Shown piece after piece: positions 38,801-54,252 of a stretch of DNA of 64,000 bases (the stretch's first letter is position 1; every line of letters begins with the position of its first letter). This DNA is from Coniferiporia sulphurascens (Eukaryota > Basidiomycota > Agaricomycetes > Hymenochaetales > Hymenochaetaceae). Made by a program: the position numbers and the translations under genes. A model generated the notes under the pieces. It saw nothing but the letters and a program-made list of their open reading frames with translations. It had not been told where the DNA came from and did not search any database. The stretch spans positions 2,604,001 through 2,668,000 of the forward strand of contig NBBA01000002.1 in NCBI GenBank assembly GCA_002794785.1, written 5' to 3'.

Positions 38801-41800
38801 CAGTAACAATAACCCGGAGAACTTCTTGAAGGAGAACAACGTAAGGCATCGGTTACTCAATAACGCTGCCATATATCTTACTTTATTCCGTCTCAGATCT
38901 ACGAGCCTTTAATAGTCGGCAAGTACTGCGAGAAGAGAGATCCGTATCTCGCATACATTGCGTACGCCAAGGGCTTCTGCGACGAGGAGCTCATTGCGAT
39001 TACGAATGATAACTCGATGTTCAAGCAGCAGGCCCGTTATCTTGTCAAAAGACGCCAGCTTGACCTTTGGGCGCAGGTTCTTGTTCCTGATAATGTACAC
39101 CGTCGTCAGCTTATTGATCAGGTATGTTCCCTTCGTTTGGTTGTGTTCATTAAGTTCTCACACTGCTGTAGATCAGCGCTACTGCTCTCCCCGAGTGCAC
39201 AGATCCCGATGACGTCTCGGTTACTGTCAAGGCTTTCATTTCGGCTGACCTTCCCATCGAGCTCATCGAACTTTTGGAGAAAATCATCCTTGAGCCCTCA
39301 CCATTCAGTGATAATAAGAACCTGCAAAACCTCCTTATGCTCACGGCTATTCGCGCAGACAAGGGCAAGGTCGTCAACTATATCAATAAGCTTGAGAATT
39401 ACGATATCGCCGAAATTGCGAAAATTGCGATCGACCACGGGCTTTATGAAGAGGCCTTTATGATTTTCAAAAAGTACGAGCAGCACGCAAATGCTATCAA
39501 TGTCCTCGTGGAGCACATCGTCAGCATTGAACGTGGTCTGGACTACGCGACCAAGGTTAACAGGCCTGAAGTCTGGAGTCGGTTGGCAAAAGCGCAGCTC
39601 GACGGTCTTCGCATCAAAGATTCTATTGGTGGGTGTACTCTGCGTACCCTTTGTTACACTGTACTCATTCTACTTTATAGAATCGTACATCAAGGCCGAA
39701 GATCCTTCAAACTTTGTGGAAGTCATCGAGATTGCGACGCGTGCTGACAAGTATGACGACCTTGTGAAGTATTTGCAGTTAGCCCGGAAGACGTTGCGGG
39801 AGCCGAAGATTGATACTGAGCTCGCGCACGCTTACGCGAAAACGGACCGCCTGCACGATATGGAAGACTTCCTTTCGATGACAAACGTCGCGGATGTCCT
39901 TGAGGTTGGAGAGAAGTGTTTCAACGACGAGTTGTATCAGGCGGCGAAATTGTTATTCACGAGTATCTCGAATTGGGCGCGGCTGGCGACGACTCTCATT
40001 TACCTCGGCGAGAATCAGGCCGCCGTGGAGAGTGCACGCAAGGCCGGCAACACACAGTGAGTCAGGTTTAACCACTATAACCTCATCGACCACTGATGCA
40101 TGTGGAAAAGGGTATGGAAGCAGGTCCATGCTGCATGTATTGAGAAGCAAGAGTTCCGTCTTGCACAAATCTGTGGTCTCAATATCATCGTACACGCGGT
40201 TCGTGGTATGCATAAGTCAGGACTTGCACCGGTACTTACTTTTGTACTTGTTGTAGGAGGAATTAGCTGGCGTGCTCCAGTCCTATGAACGTCGTGGTTA
40301 CTTTGACGAAGTCTTGGCTCTGATGGAGGCTGGCTTAAGCCTGGAGCGTGCGCACGTATGTCTAATTCATGGGGTCTCACTTTTTTGTCTTATGCAATCC
40401 ATCTGTAGATGGGCATTTTCACCGAGCTTGCTATTTTGTATAGCAAATACCGGCCAGAAAAGCGTACGTACTCTCAAATTCATTATATGTCTAATGCTAA
40501 GTCCTACTCAGTTATGGAGCATCTCAAGCTCTTTGTTTCTCGTATCAACATCCCTAAGGTCATCAAGGGCGCCGAAAAAGCCCACCTCTGGCCAGAGCTG
40601 GTTTTCTTGTATGTCAAATACGACGAATTTGTAAGTCCTGGATCTATATATCGGTTTGAGACCATCTGATCTATCTTTTTTTAGGACAACGCTGCTCTCG
40701 CTATGATGGAGCGCTCAGCGGACGCATGGGAACACAACCAATTCAAGGATGTCGTTGTTCGTGTCGCAAACGTGGAGATGTTAGTATGCTTCTGTTTCTT
40801 ATTGCAAGCCTTACTAATACGAGTTATATTAAAGCTACTACAAGGCTCTTTCGTTCTACTTGCAAGAACAGCCGATGCTGCTTAACGACTTGCTAACCGT
40901 CTTAACACCCCGGATAGACCACGTCCGCGTCGTTCGCCTTTTCCAGCGCAGTGACAATGTTCCCCTCATCAAACCCTACCTGATCGCCGTACAAAACGTG
41001 AGTTTAGGTCATTCGCATTTTGAAGGAGGCTAATTTGCTTTCGACGCAGCTGAACATTGAGGCTGTTAATGAGGCATACAACGACCTGCTTATTGAAGAG
41101 GAAGACTATAAGACTCTTCGCGACTCAATTGATAGCTTCGATAACTTCAATAACTTACAGCTTGCGAAGCGCCTCGAGAAGCACGAGCTCCTTGAATTCC
41201 GACGACTGGCTGCTCATCTTTACAAAGTTCGTCCTTTTCTCGGATTATGCGCCTCTGTGTCTAAGGCCGTTAACGAGCCCAACAGAAAAACGGAAAGTGG
41301 GAAGAATCCATCTCGTTATCAAAACAAGACAAGCTCTTCAAGGATGCCATGCAGACGGCGGCGTTCTCCGCTTCAAGCGAGGTTACGGAGGAGCTGTTAT
41401 CATACTTCGTCGACATCGGGAACAAGGAGTGCTTCGCGGCGATGCTGTACGCTTGCTTCGATCTACTCAGCTCGGACTTCGTCGAGGAGCTCTCGTGGCA
41501 ACACGGCCTGAACGACTTCTTCATGCCGTACAAGATCCAGGTGCAGCGCTCGCTCAACGCAAAGGTTGCTGCACTGGAGAAGCAGGTACGGGAACTCTCC
41601 GTAAAGGACTCGAAGAAGGAGCAGGCGGACGCAGATGCGCCAATTATCAACCCTGGAGGCTTTGGCAACCGGTTATTACTGACTCAGGGCAACGGGTATG
41701 CACCCCAGGCCCCCCCGCCGATGATGATGAATGGCACTGGTATGCCGACAGGGATGACTCCTCCGGTATTACCTTCAGCTTTTCCGACAAAAAAAACTTG

Positions 41801-41852
41801 ACTAACTGACATCTCCCCTCTGTAGCACGTTACTGGCTTTGGCAACTTCTGA
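35840..41852 (+). CDS. chc1: Clathrin heavy chain
   Basis: Scaffold of clathrin coats in endocytosis and Golgi/endosome transport. The protein starts [20 protein letters not shown], the beta-propeller beginning, and runs through [19 protein letters not shown], then the linker and the long heavy-chain repeat legs (for example [48 protein letters not shown]-type repeats around 39270-40060, and the trimerisation leg ending near 41660). The last coding exon was found after an intron at about 41769-41825 and ends TGFGNF, as in other fungal heavy chains. Frames chain across about 16 short introns, and the whole is consistent with the usual length near 1,680 residues. Codon use is more biased than in neighbouring genes, fitting high expression. 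Confidence 0.97.
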
Positions 41853-42247
41853 TGATACCTTCAAGACTTTGTTTACGACTATTCGGATTCACTCTTATGT
41901 ATATTCTCTACTTTCGTTAATAAACACTACGAGCTCCTTGGAGTTCGCTTTCTTTAATTCTTAAATCTGGTTTGTTTACAACGAGAGACGATATGAGAAA
42001 CGATATCTACGACGAGCTTGAGTTATGCACCATGCACTGGATAGCATTGCTTTATGCGACACAATTAGTCAGTGCAAGCTGCTGTGTCATATCGAATATG
42101 ATACGAAAGCTCGACCTTATGTTCACGACAAATATTCTCAGACAAACGTTGGAGTATCGGCACGAAGGCGTAACATATATCATAGCACAAGGTACATCAT
42201 GTGGGGCATGTGACAGCCTGTATACGAGTAAACGACACTGAGACTCC
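41853..42247. other. Convergent spacer between clathrin and S27a genes
   Basis: 3' regions of two convergent genes. No further gene or RNA recognised. Confidence 0.5.
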
Positions 42248-44782
<2,535 letters not shown>

Positions 44783-46136
44783 TGTTTGATAGTGTCCCGC
44801 ACACTTGATTAATGCTTCTACGAACCGGGATTGATTTGCGCGGTTTGTATAGTTTGTACATCCTTAAACTCTTCAACATACTTACGTGAGCCACACTTGG
44901 CCCGAACCTTACCTGAAAATAAACATGAATATAACAGCCCTCACAGATCACGGCGAGCATGATGCGTGCTTGATTCACACGATTGTGAGGGCAAGATATT
45001 ATGTACACCGAATCTTCTGCTTATACAAACCGGTCCTGATTCTCTTGTAGATGTAAAATAGACAGACGGCGCCTTTAAGATAAGGAAGAGTGAAATGGTA
45101 TTTAGTAGAGATGAACCTCATCGTCTTGAAGGAAACCTCGTGATCATCCTTCGATCGCGTTTGCCGGCGTCGATCACTTGCGCAGAAACCCGAGCGAAGA
45201 ATTTTAGCGCCTTTGTTTTTGGTTCCCGGATCTTTCTAGATAATTACTGTATAGGTCAAGGTTCAGTGCTGGGACAGATCGGAAAATTAGGGTGACACGT
45301 AAACGCATAGCTCGCTCATGATGGACTACAGCGAAGTGGCGAACGTGGGCTTAATCAAAAAGTTCAGGCCTCACTGTATGAAGGCGTTTGCAGAGCCTCT
45401 GCTGATGTCTTCCCATTTCAGAAGGCATACGTTTGACTGTTAGAGGGGCGTTTTAAGTTTAAGGCCTGTAATACCCTGTATACGCGGGCTAGGCTGGGTA
45501 CGGGGTATAGAGAAGGCAAGGTCTAGCTGAAAATAATTTGTGAGCATATGAACCCATTTAGATCCTGATTAATGTATCCTCAGTCCTCCTTGGCCAGACA
45601 AACATACAATATTAGTGTCTCGGTCTACTCGGATGTAGCTCATTAGCCATACACATGGCTCGCACTGCAAGGCACAGGGCAGTGTAGTCTAGTCTAGTCC
45701 AGACAGTTTTTGTATTCACGCACCAAGGACGCGAAACCTAAAGTAGATATCATCTCTATACAAGTGTTCACCGCAATCCAATTAAAGTACGGTGGTAGCA
45801 CCTCGTTTTGAAAAATTAGTGTACAAAAAGTATCGAGATGGATGAAAAAATGACATAGTTTTGAAGCGGTATCAGCACACGCCGATAGTAATTGCAGGTA
45901 ACCCGCCATACTTGAATTATCTAGTTGTCGTACACGCTAATAAAGATTGTTCTACGCCCCGTTGAGGGTAAAATCCTGGAGCCCGGGAAAGAAAGCTGCC
46001 AGTGAACTTTCATCGCTGACGGACTCGGAATAAGTTGAACTTTGTAAAGTATGATGATGTCACGATGTCACGCGGACGCGTGCATGGTCATCCGAGGCGT
46101 GCACGCAACCGGCAGCGCTCGACGTGTCCGACGCTC
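44783..46136. other. Intergenic stretch without supported gene
   Basis: About 1.35 kb between RFC3 and ZW10. A 71-codon minus-strand frame at 45694-45909 has no known domain and no support. A box-A-like TAGCTCATTAGCC at 45636 lacks a matching B box, so I do not call a tRNA. An ACGCGT site lies at 46076-46081, about 60 bases before the ZW10 start. Confidence 0.5.
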
Positions 46137-49100
46137 ATGGCGTTCCCCGTTCCCGACCACCTTCCTCGCAAAGTGCTGCCACAAGATGTATCCTCGCAAA
46201 TACTCTCAAAAATATCGGATGCGACGAACAACTCTCTCTCATCTGGGCTGGCTGCAGAATGGATTTCCGAGCTTGAACTCAGCATCCAGCGGACCGAGGT
46301 CAGTCAGGCTTGCGCCTCTAACTGGACACCCTTTCCTGATTATGCTGCAGACACGAATATACGAGCGGATACACGATGAACTTCCGAACTTTGAGCGACA
46401 ACTCGAGTCTTCTAGGTCTGTCCAGACTCGGTTGCAAGACCTCTCTTCGAATGTGGACTCTCTCACAGATTCACTTTCGAATTCCGAAGTGTGTGCATCT
46501 ATGTCGGGCTCTGTTGACTCTCTGAGACGTATGATAGACAGGTCTCTTGCCTACTTTGCTTGGTTCGCTTAAAGTGCATTCTGAATTGGCGCAGCAAGCG
46601 TCCAATGCCCATGCTGTTCACGAAGCATTGGAGGGCCTAAGACAATGCACCAGTCATTTCGAAGAGTTAAATCAGCTCGTCGAGGGTGGAAAGCTTCCGG
46701 AAAGTGTAGCTTCAGGAAATATGCTGCTCAAGGTCCTTGAAGGTTCCCCAAATGCACTGGCGAAGGCCAACATAATGGTGGACATGAAGGTATGTGTTTC
46801 CGGAAGGGCGAATCTCCCTTTGAATCCGCATTTTCTCTAATAGCTCTCTGAAGCAACAACTTCGTGCTTTCATGGACCGAATAGAGGAGCAATTAAGCGA
46901 AGCATACTCGCGCAGTGTGCGGATCTCTCCTACAGAATTTCACATTTCCCCGTCTGTACAAGGTTTGTCGCTTGTTGTCTATGTGGTTTATTTTGTTCTA
47001 ATGGCGTACCCAGTGCGACAATCCCAGGAGATAATAGCCCTCCAAGATATTCTATCATCAGTTTCCGAGTTTTCGCTAAATTCTCTCCTTTCTTCCCTCC
47101 GCCGAGACATTGTGGCTCACTTCATCAACTTCCCTTTGCAACAAGCTGTCTCTTCCGATATTTCTCAAGCACCCGACGCAAATGGGACACCCTCCATCTG
47201 TCTATCTCTTTTCCCGCTTCCCCCTAGTGCTGGTTTTCGGAGAACCACAATCGGCTATCTGAGAGTCCTCTTCGACTTCCTGTGCGATCATCTTTTCCCA
47301 GCACTCCCTCCTTCTGCGCGTGTCTCTTTTCCGCAATCCTTGTACCGGCCAACTGCAAGCTCAATCTTACGAGACGTGCTGGTTCCTTCACTCCCGTCCG
47401 ATTTATCCGCACTCCCGTCATTCCTAGCACTTATCCAAGATGCCGTCCATTTCGAACACGAGTACTTCCGCGAACGCATTCAAATAGCTGCCTTACAAGG
47501 CGAGGGTGACATTGAAACTTGGGCGCGCAATGCCGCCACGCACTATGGGCGAAAGCGGTGCATTGATTTGTTAACAGCAGCCAGGACGCTTGTTTCATCG
47601 GGGGCGGGACCGGGTTCAAAGGAACCCGTTGTCCGTGTGGAAGTCTCGCAGAAGCCAGATGACTTCGTGGCTGCACGTTGTCCGGATGTGATACCCGTGC
47701 AAGGTGGTATTAATGATGGAAGCGAGAATGGTGATGATGAAAGCTGGGATTTTGACAACGCCAGGGCCAGTAACGGCGCCGATGCTACGGAAAACGGGGC
47801 CTCGAAGGTGAACGGCGAAAACGTGAAAACGGAAGCAGACGAAAATGGATGGGACTTCGACGATGTCGAGGATACTGCTTCCACATCGGACTCTGTAAAA
47901 GAGGGGCCTGTACAGTTAAAAGACGGCGAGGGTGAGGATGACCCAGATGCGTGGGGATGGGGTGATGGGGATGCCGTGGACACGGACGACAGCACACTTG
48001 CGACGAGCGAAGACAGCAATGGCTCGTTACCAAAGCCCCCGGAGCGGACGAACGGCCACAAAACAAATGGGAATGATGCATCTGAGGATTCAGCATGGGA
48101 CTCAGTATGGGAGGAGCCTGTGCAGGAGCATTCGCCAGAGGAGCCATTTTCACCGCCGAAAGAGCCAAAGCTCGCGAAACGCCTTGAAAAGTTCTCTATG
48201 AAGGGGAAGGACAAAAGTTTGACATCACCTGGCATCGCGTCCAACCCCCCTTTGTCACCATATCCCACATCACCATTTCCGTCAAGCATCTCCTCCACCT
48301 CTTCGCATATCGCCCAATCACCACGGCACGATTCTGTATATTCTTCATCCTCGCCTCAGAATTCTTATTTAGCGCCAACAAAGCCGACACTTCGGCCTGT
48401 TCTTCAGAAGCCTAAAGAGCCCGAGACGTACACTATCTCAGGGCGCGCACAAGACTTTGTCCATCTCATCATTGATATCCTGTCCGAGGGCCACGAGACT
48501 GCATGTACCAACGTATTCAAGGATTTCCTCCCCTCGTCTTCGTCGTCCGACCCCGTCGCTAGTGCCTCCCCGAGCACACTCATACTGCAAGCGGCACCCT
48601 CCGCCCTTGACCTGTACCGTGCGGTATACCCAGTCACGTTCAGAGTCGAACTCACCCGACCGGAACGCGCACTGCGCTTCGCAAACGATTGCACTTACAT
48701 AAGTGAAGAGGTCGCAAAAGTAGACTTACCGGAGAGTGTTACGCCTACTGTGCGGGAACACTTGCACGAGTCGTTGGGGCGGCTTCGTGAACTCGGGGAG
48801 TGGTGGTTCGATGAAGGCGTGGTAAGGACCTATCTCTGTCTGCCACGATACACATCAGTTCTATCACTAACTGCTCACCACAGGAGCGCCAGCGGGAACT
48901 TGTGCTTCAGGTGCTTTCACGTGCAGAGAACTTCGTGGATACGGGAGATCAAGAGCGGTTTGATGAGTGTGAAAACGTGATGAGCGAGGTTCTGCGGGGC
49001 GTGCGCACTGCTGCATCTCAGTGGAAGGTGCGTCGGCTTCGTTCTGTTCATCTCCTGCATCATCTTAAATCTAAGTTTCATTTCGCGAACGCCCTCGGCT

Positions 49101-49748
49101 AATCACCTTACCGCATCCCGGTATGCGACTGTTCATGGCGACATACAGGCGGTGCTGCCGCGAACGAAATACTACTCCGCAACGGGCCAGGTCGTCGAGG
49201 TGGCACTGACGAAAATTTTGGATGATGTGCTCGCACTGCCGGATATTCCCGAACTCGATTCTCGCAAACTGAGTGAATTGTGTCGTATTTTGTTTGCGCT
49301 CGAGGGCCTGTTCGTCGATGCCGAGGACCCGGACACGGTGAGATGTCGTTATGCTCCCGTATCAGATACCCACGCTAATGCCCGCTTCCTGCTTTCCCCC
49401 TACCCTATTATCACGGAACGTGAAGCCTTCGGTGGTGCTCGCGTATGTCCCCTCGTGGCTTAAGTACTCCTACCTATCAGAGTTACTGGTACGTTCGCGT
49501 GTCTGGCGCATGCCCTGCTTTTAGCCGTGTTACTGACTGTTATGTAATCGAAAAACACACGCCTGAACGACGTGCAGGAAGCATCAATTGCGGACATTTC
49601 GTACCTGTTCGGCGAGGGAGCGCTGATTGACTTTCGGGTGGAAGAGCTCGTGAACCTTGTGCGTGCGTTGTTCGCGGACACGCCGCTTCGCGCGAGTACG
49701 ATCGCGAAGCTCCAGAGCGGCTACCACGTTGGCGCCGAGTCGGAGTGA
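46137..49748 (+). CDS. zw10: ZW10/Dsl1 family vesicle-tethering protein
   Basis: Tether subunit at the endoplasmic reticulum that receives COPI vesicles from the Golgi (Dsl1/NRZ complex); in animals ZW10 also acts at kinetochores. It starts MAFPVPDHLPRKVLPQDVSS and has an N-terminal coiled-coil bundle (about 46137-46900: RLQDLSSNVDSLTDSLSNSE, HAVHEALEGLRQCTSHFEEL). A long exon at about 47015-48821 holds the helical rods with a large acidic, disordered loop between (about 47690-48400). The C-terminal rod resumes at TYTISGRAQDFVHLI and ends ASTIAKLQSGYHVGAESE. The loop has four Trp motifs in acidic context: ESWDFDN, NGWDFDD, DAWGWGD and SAWDSVWEE. The total is about 1,000 residues, longer than human ZW10 (779), mostly because of the loop. 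TRAPPC12 follows on the same strand. Confidence 0.85.
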
Positions 49749-50554
49749 GCGCGACAGGCACAAGCGCGGGCAGGCTCGCAAGCGAGGGAACGCTTCTACT
49801 GAGATTATTTCCGTTTGTGTTCTCTATGTTTGTTCTTTTTTTGTCATACCTTATATTTGTCCCATGGATCTATTTTATGGACGTGCGATGCTATGCATAC
49901 AATTACTTTATGTTATTATCTGGTCTTATCGACCGCGGCCTGTACACACAAAAGGCAGGGGACCCTGCTATGCTGCCTTCATTTCCCTAGTTGTTCCATG
50001 ATACATGATCCATCGGGATTGACAGGTTGCGCGGCGCGCAGGAAGGACGAAATTGGCAAAGTAGGAGGTTTCGGAGGAGGTTTGCGGCGAGATTCGCGTT
50101 CTAGGTTCGGCACGAATTTGGATCCGTCGGAACGTCTGCTGTGGCGTTAACTAGACCGGGTTTCTAGCACAGATCCAAGTAGACAAGGACGGAAAAGATT
50201 GTGCTAGGGACTGACTCTTCACGGAAACTAGGTGGTAAGGTTAGGATTGGAAGACCTGCCGCCTCCGCATGTCTGGCCACGCCCGTATAGGCCCCCGCAC
50301 GCGGTGCGGGCGCGACAAGATCATCACGCGTAAAACGGGAGGCGAAAGCGACGTTCGGAATCTGGACAGATACATACCGTACGTAACGTACATAATAAAT
50401 TACCTGTAATATACAAGCGCGAGGGTGAAACGGGCAGCGGTATATATATTGCAAAGTGCGAGGCGGCCTTGGCTCTTACACCCCTGCTCAACTCGGTATA
50501 AGAGTACAGGCCACGAGCACCACCCCCCAAGCCCACACTTGTTCTTTGCCACCC
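49749..50554. promoter_or_regulatory. TRAPPC12 upstream region
   Basis: No gene seen. A TATA-like run GGTATATATATTG lies at 50439-50451, about 105 bases before the start at 50555. An in-frame ATG at 50456 lies almost on top of this TATA-like run, which is why I prefer the downstream start. Confidence 0.5.
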
Positions 50555-53425
50555 ATGTACCGGTTACGCCGCGACAGCACCGTGCGCTCCAGCTCGCCTC
50601 CGCCCATGGTCGCGCCGTCGCCACTCGCGCCGCGCACTCCCAAGCAGTCGCCGCCGCCGCCATCGCCGCCGCAGCTGCAGATGTCACCCGGCCTGAAGGG
50701 GCTCGGGCGGCGGGTCAGCCAGTCGAAACCCCTGCGCATGCTCAGGACGATAGCGTCCAAGACGAGCCTGCGCGGACACTCGCGCCGCGCGTCCGCGTCG
50801 AGCGTGCACAGCACGCACAGTACGTACAGCGTGCTCAGCCAGGAGGAGCCCGCCGAGGCTCGGAGGGAGGGCGGACGCGAGGGGAAAGGGGCGTACGAGA
50901 AGGAAGTGGTGGAGGCGCAGACGCCGCGGGCTGAGACGCCCGTACCGTTGGTGTCGAAGCTGGTGCCGGAACAGGAGGAACAGGCGCGGTCGACCGTAGA
51001 GGCCGGGGCGGACTCGGAGGAGGCACACGAGGCTGAAATGAGGCCACAGCCTGAGGAGGAGCCCAATGCCGAGCTGGAGCCGGAGATCCAAGCCGAACCG
51101 ACGCAGCCCGAGGCCGCACAGGAGGCGGGGGAACCCGACGTCCAGCCGGCGCCGCTGCCCGACGTCACCGAGGCTGTCGCAGTCGTCGAGGCCAATTCGG
51201 GCGCATCCGAGTCCGGATCCGGATCCGTCGAGCACAAGTCGGAGGACGCCGGTCACGTGAACACGCAGACTGCCGAGAACACGACAGATGCGCGTGCTGT
51301 TGCAGCAGAGGCCGACGGCTTCTCGCTCTCTTCCTCGTCCACCACTGTCGACCTCCCCCCCGTCTCGGCCTCTGTCGTTATCCTCGATACTGAAGACAAG
51401 GAAACACCCAAGCCAGCTGCGATGGCGGACATCAACCCGTTTGTTGTTGATGATCCGGAAGAGTCGCCCTCGGAGTCGTCCGAGTCGGGATCTGAGCAGG
51501 TGGCGTCGGCGCCGGTCAAAGAAGCTTCGCCTGTGAAGAGTGCGACTCCCCTTGCGGAGAGTGTCGCCCTGTCTCAGACAGACAGCGCGTCCTCGCCTCC
51601 CGCTGCAGGCCCCACCGAACTGTCTCCTGCTCCGGTGAACGACGCGAACGCTGTCAAACCTGTCTCGCTTCCGCATGCTCCCTCTCCGGCCCCTGTATCA
51701 GAAGTGTCGTCAGAGGAAGAGGCGCCAGAGCTGCTCGTCCCCACACTTACCTTCACGACGCTTTTCTTGCCCGTGCCCAACGTACGTCTCTTTGTGCACG
51801 ATCTTTTCCACCTCACCTGGTGGTTAACCGCAAAGGCCGCTTCCTATCCGCTCTCCTACTGGTCCGCGTACTCGGCCGTGGGCTCTCCAGACCGACCCCT
51901 TGACCGCCCTTCTCATTAAACATGTTCCCGAGCCTCACCTTCGCCCGCCGCGCGACCTCAGCGGCGAGTGGCAGCACACTGATTTCCACACGCTTGTTGT
52001 GAGTGTTGATAAGTTATGGAGCAGCATGTGTAAATTTATAGTGCTGTATATGTATACGTGAATAATATGTCTTGCTATGCCTAGATGACGAATAACTGGA
52101 GGGCGCTCGCGAGAATGGCAAGAGACCGCATCGTTTCCGCAAATCCAAGAGATGTCGAGCTCATTCTAAACGTGCGTGAGATTTCAGCTCGAAAAGCAGA
52201 GTGAACAGCATCTCCAATGAATGTCCTTGACAAATAGCTCTGGTACATCCGCCTCTCCTCCCTCGCGCGTCTGCGCCTCTTCAACCAAACTGCAGCAGAG
52301 TGCGAGAACGTCTTCAGCGTGCTCGCAACGGTCGAGCCCCCGCCCGCTCGTGCGCATCTGTTCTCCCGCGTACTGCCCTTCGAGCTCGAGGTCCTCCGCG
52401 CGCGCTGTGCGTACTGGGCAGGGGATCACGTCGGGTACCTCGACGACGTCGCCTCACTCCTACGCCGCTGTCGTACGCGTGCACGCGCAGCGCGCGACCC
52501 CGCGGAACTCTCCATGTGGAAGGAGCGCGGCGCGAGGATGGCGCTCATCGTGGCGAGCCAGCTCGTCGAGATGAAGGTGAACACCTTCAACACTCATCTT
52601 CTCCCCCCCCCACTAACTAACCCCTTTTTCCGCGCGTATGTAGGATTGTGCAGCCGCAGCCGCCCTACTCGAATCGCTCTGCGTCTCAGGCACGCAGCCT
52701 GGGCCGTCTGCGCCTGCACTGCGTTCCGCCCTCGCGCGCGTGTACCTGCAGTGCGGGAACCTGCCTGCTGCCGCGGCGCACTTCGCTACAGTCGACGCGG
52801 ATGGTACGGCGGAGCCTGCGCTGAAGAGTGTGAATGCGGTCGTGCGCGCCGCGGCGGAGGGTGATTGGGGCGCTGCGGCGGAGCGTGCGCGTGAGTTGGC
52901 GGTGGGCGAGCCGGAGAACGTCGTCGTGCGTCCGTCTTTCTTTCTTCCTCCCTCCTTTTTTTATTTATTTTGTCCTCGTTTTTTTAATTTTTTCGTGGGC
53001 TACTCTTCTGACGTTACGACCTGAAGGCTGTGAATAATTACGCAGTCGCGCTGCTCGGTTCGGGAAAAGTGAAAGAGGTGGGTACTATCTCCTCACATCC
53101 TACTCCTCCCCCCCTCCCCCCTCGCCCCCGGGCCTGCCTGACGAAAACTACCTACAGGGCATCAAAGTCCTCGAGAGCGCTTTACAAGCTTCCCCTTCAG
53201 CAACAGCCACAGCTGAGCCATACCTCTTCAACTTATGTGAGCCCTTCCCCGCCCCTGTACACTGTAACATTGTCTCTGACCCCGCTGTGTCCTAATATTA
53301 ATGCAGCGACGATGTACGAACTGCGCGCATCACTGGCGGCGCATCGGAAACGCGACCTCCTCATCGAGGTCGCAAAGTGGAGTGGTGACGGTCTGCGGAC
53401 GGCGTGTCTCAAGATGAACGCCTGA
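50555..53425 (+). CDS. trappc12: TRAPP complex subunit 12 (TRAPPC12), TPR protein
   Basis: Subunit of the TRAPPIII-type complex that activates Rab1/Ypt1 in secretion and autophagy. Eight exons give 763 residues: 50555-51781, 51891-51998, 52085-52171, 52238-52576, 52644-52925, 53027-53077, 53158-53236 and 53307-53425. The first exon is a long low-complexity region rich in Pro, Ser, Glu and Ala (about 400 residues). The conserved part begins around LPVPNTDPLTALLIKHV. It continues with TPR-type helices, ELILNLWYIRLSSLARLRLF and AVNNYAVALLGSGKVKEG, and finishes with LFNLSTMYELRAS and TACLKMNA, which closely follows the end of human TRAPPC12. Animal TRAPPC12 also moonlights in chromosome congression; whether that holds here is unknown. 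Confidence 0.88.
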
Positions 53426-54252
53426 ATCAATTCAGATTGTTTGTATATACTCCCATGTACATATAAGCAGAAACTCTTGCAAAACGCGTATGCGTCTGAC
53501 ATGCACATGTTTTTTTTTCACTTTTCTGAAGACGTACAAGTGAAGCGACGACAAGTCGACAGGTCGGTATCGAATTATTTGCGAAAGAGACAGAGGCTAC
53601 ATGTACGTAGCGGCTAACCAACTATCAAGTTAATGCGATCACTAAAGTCCGTGGGAGTCTCGGGGGGGAGGAGGTTGGCGGAGAGCGTCCGAGAGTCGTA
53701 CGGGGAGGCGTGGTGAAAGAACGAGGAGCGCAGGGGATGCATGGACAGATTATACGGGAGGCATGGAGTAAGTATGTAGGGTACTGGCATACCGACCGGC
53801 AGCACGACTAGGTACGTGCAGATGATATGGTCGGTTTCTAACGCGACTTGAGGTAAAAGGCCGAGGCCGTTTGACAGGGCGTGATAGGACGGACGGACGG
53901 ACGCAGGGGAGAAGGGGGACGCGGTACACTGGGGGTGAGACGTACGTGTAATGGGATGGGGGGGGGAGGGGATGCGGAGTTGCCAAGTGCGGAGGAGAGA
54001 AGAGAAGAGAAGCGGAAAGGTGAAAAGGTGATACATGCATTGGTTTATTTCACATGAAGCCGTGAACGATGAAAAGCACGAGGAAGCGAGGAACGAGAAA
54101 CAGGATGGAAGTGATATCGATGCGGGTTGGGGGGATATGGATTGGTAAAGGTAATTTAAAGAGGAAAAAAAAGAAAGCTAGCAGCGGAAAAGTAATAAGG
54201 CCAAGAGAATTCCATCCTCTCGATCACTGAGTTACACCGTAGTTTGGACGCA
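53426..54252. other. Convergent spacer, TRAPPC12 and Kar9-like genes
   Basis: 3' regions of two convergent genes. Open frames on the minus strand (53614-54040) are Ser/Pro/His-rich and unsupported. Purine-rich tracts are frequent. Confidence 0.5.

Noticed and set aside
45631..45690. TAGCTCATTAGCC, resembling a tRNA A box
   Set aside because: No B box or cloverleaf follows within 60 bases.
45694..45909. 71-codon minus-strand frame between RFC3 and ZW10
   Set aside because: No recognisable domain, no neighbouring exon that joins it, and length within chance expectation.
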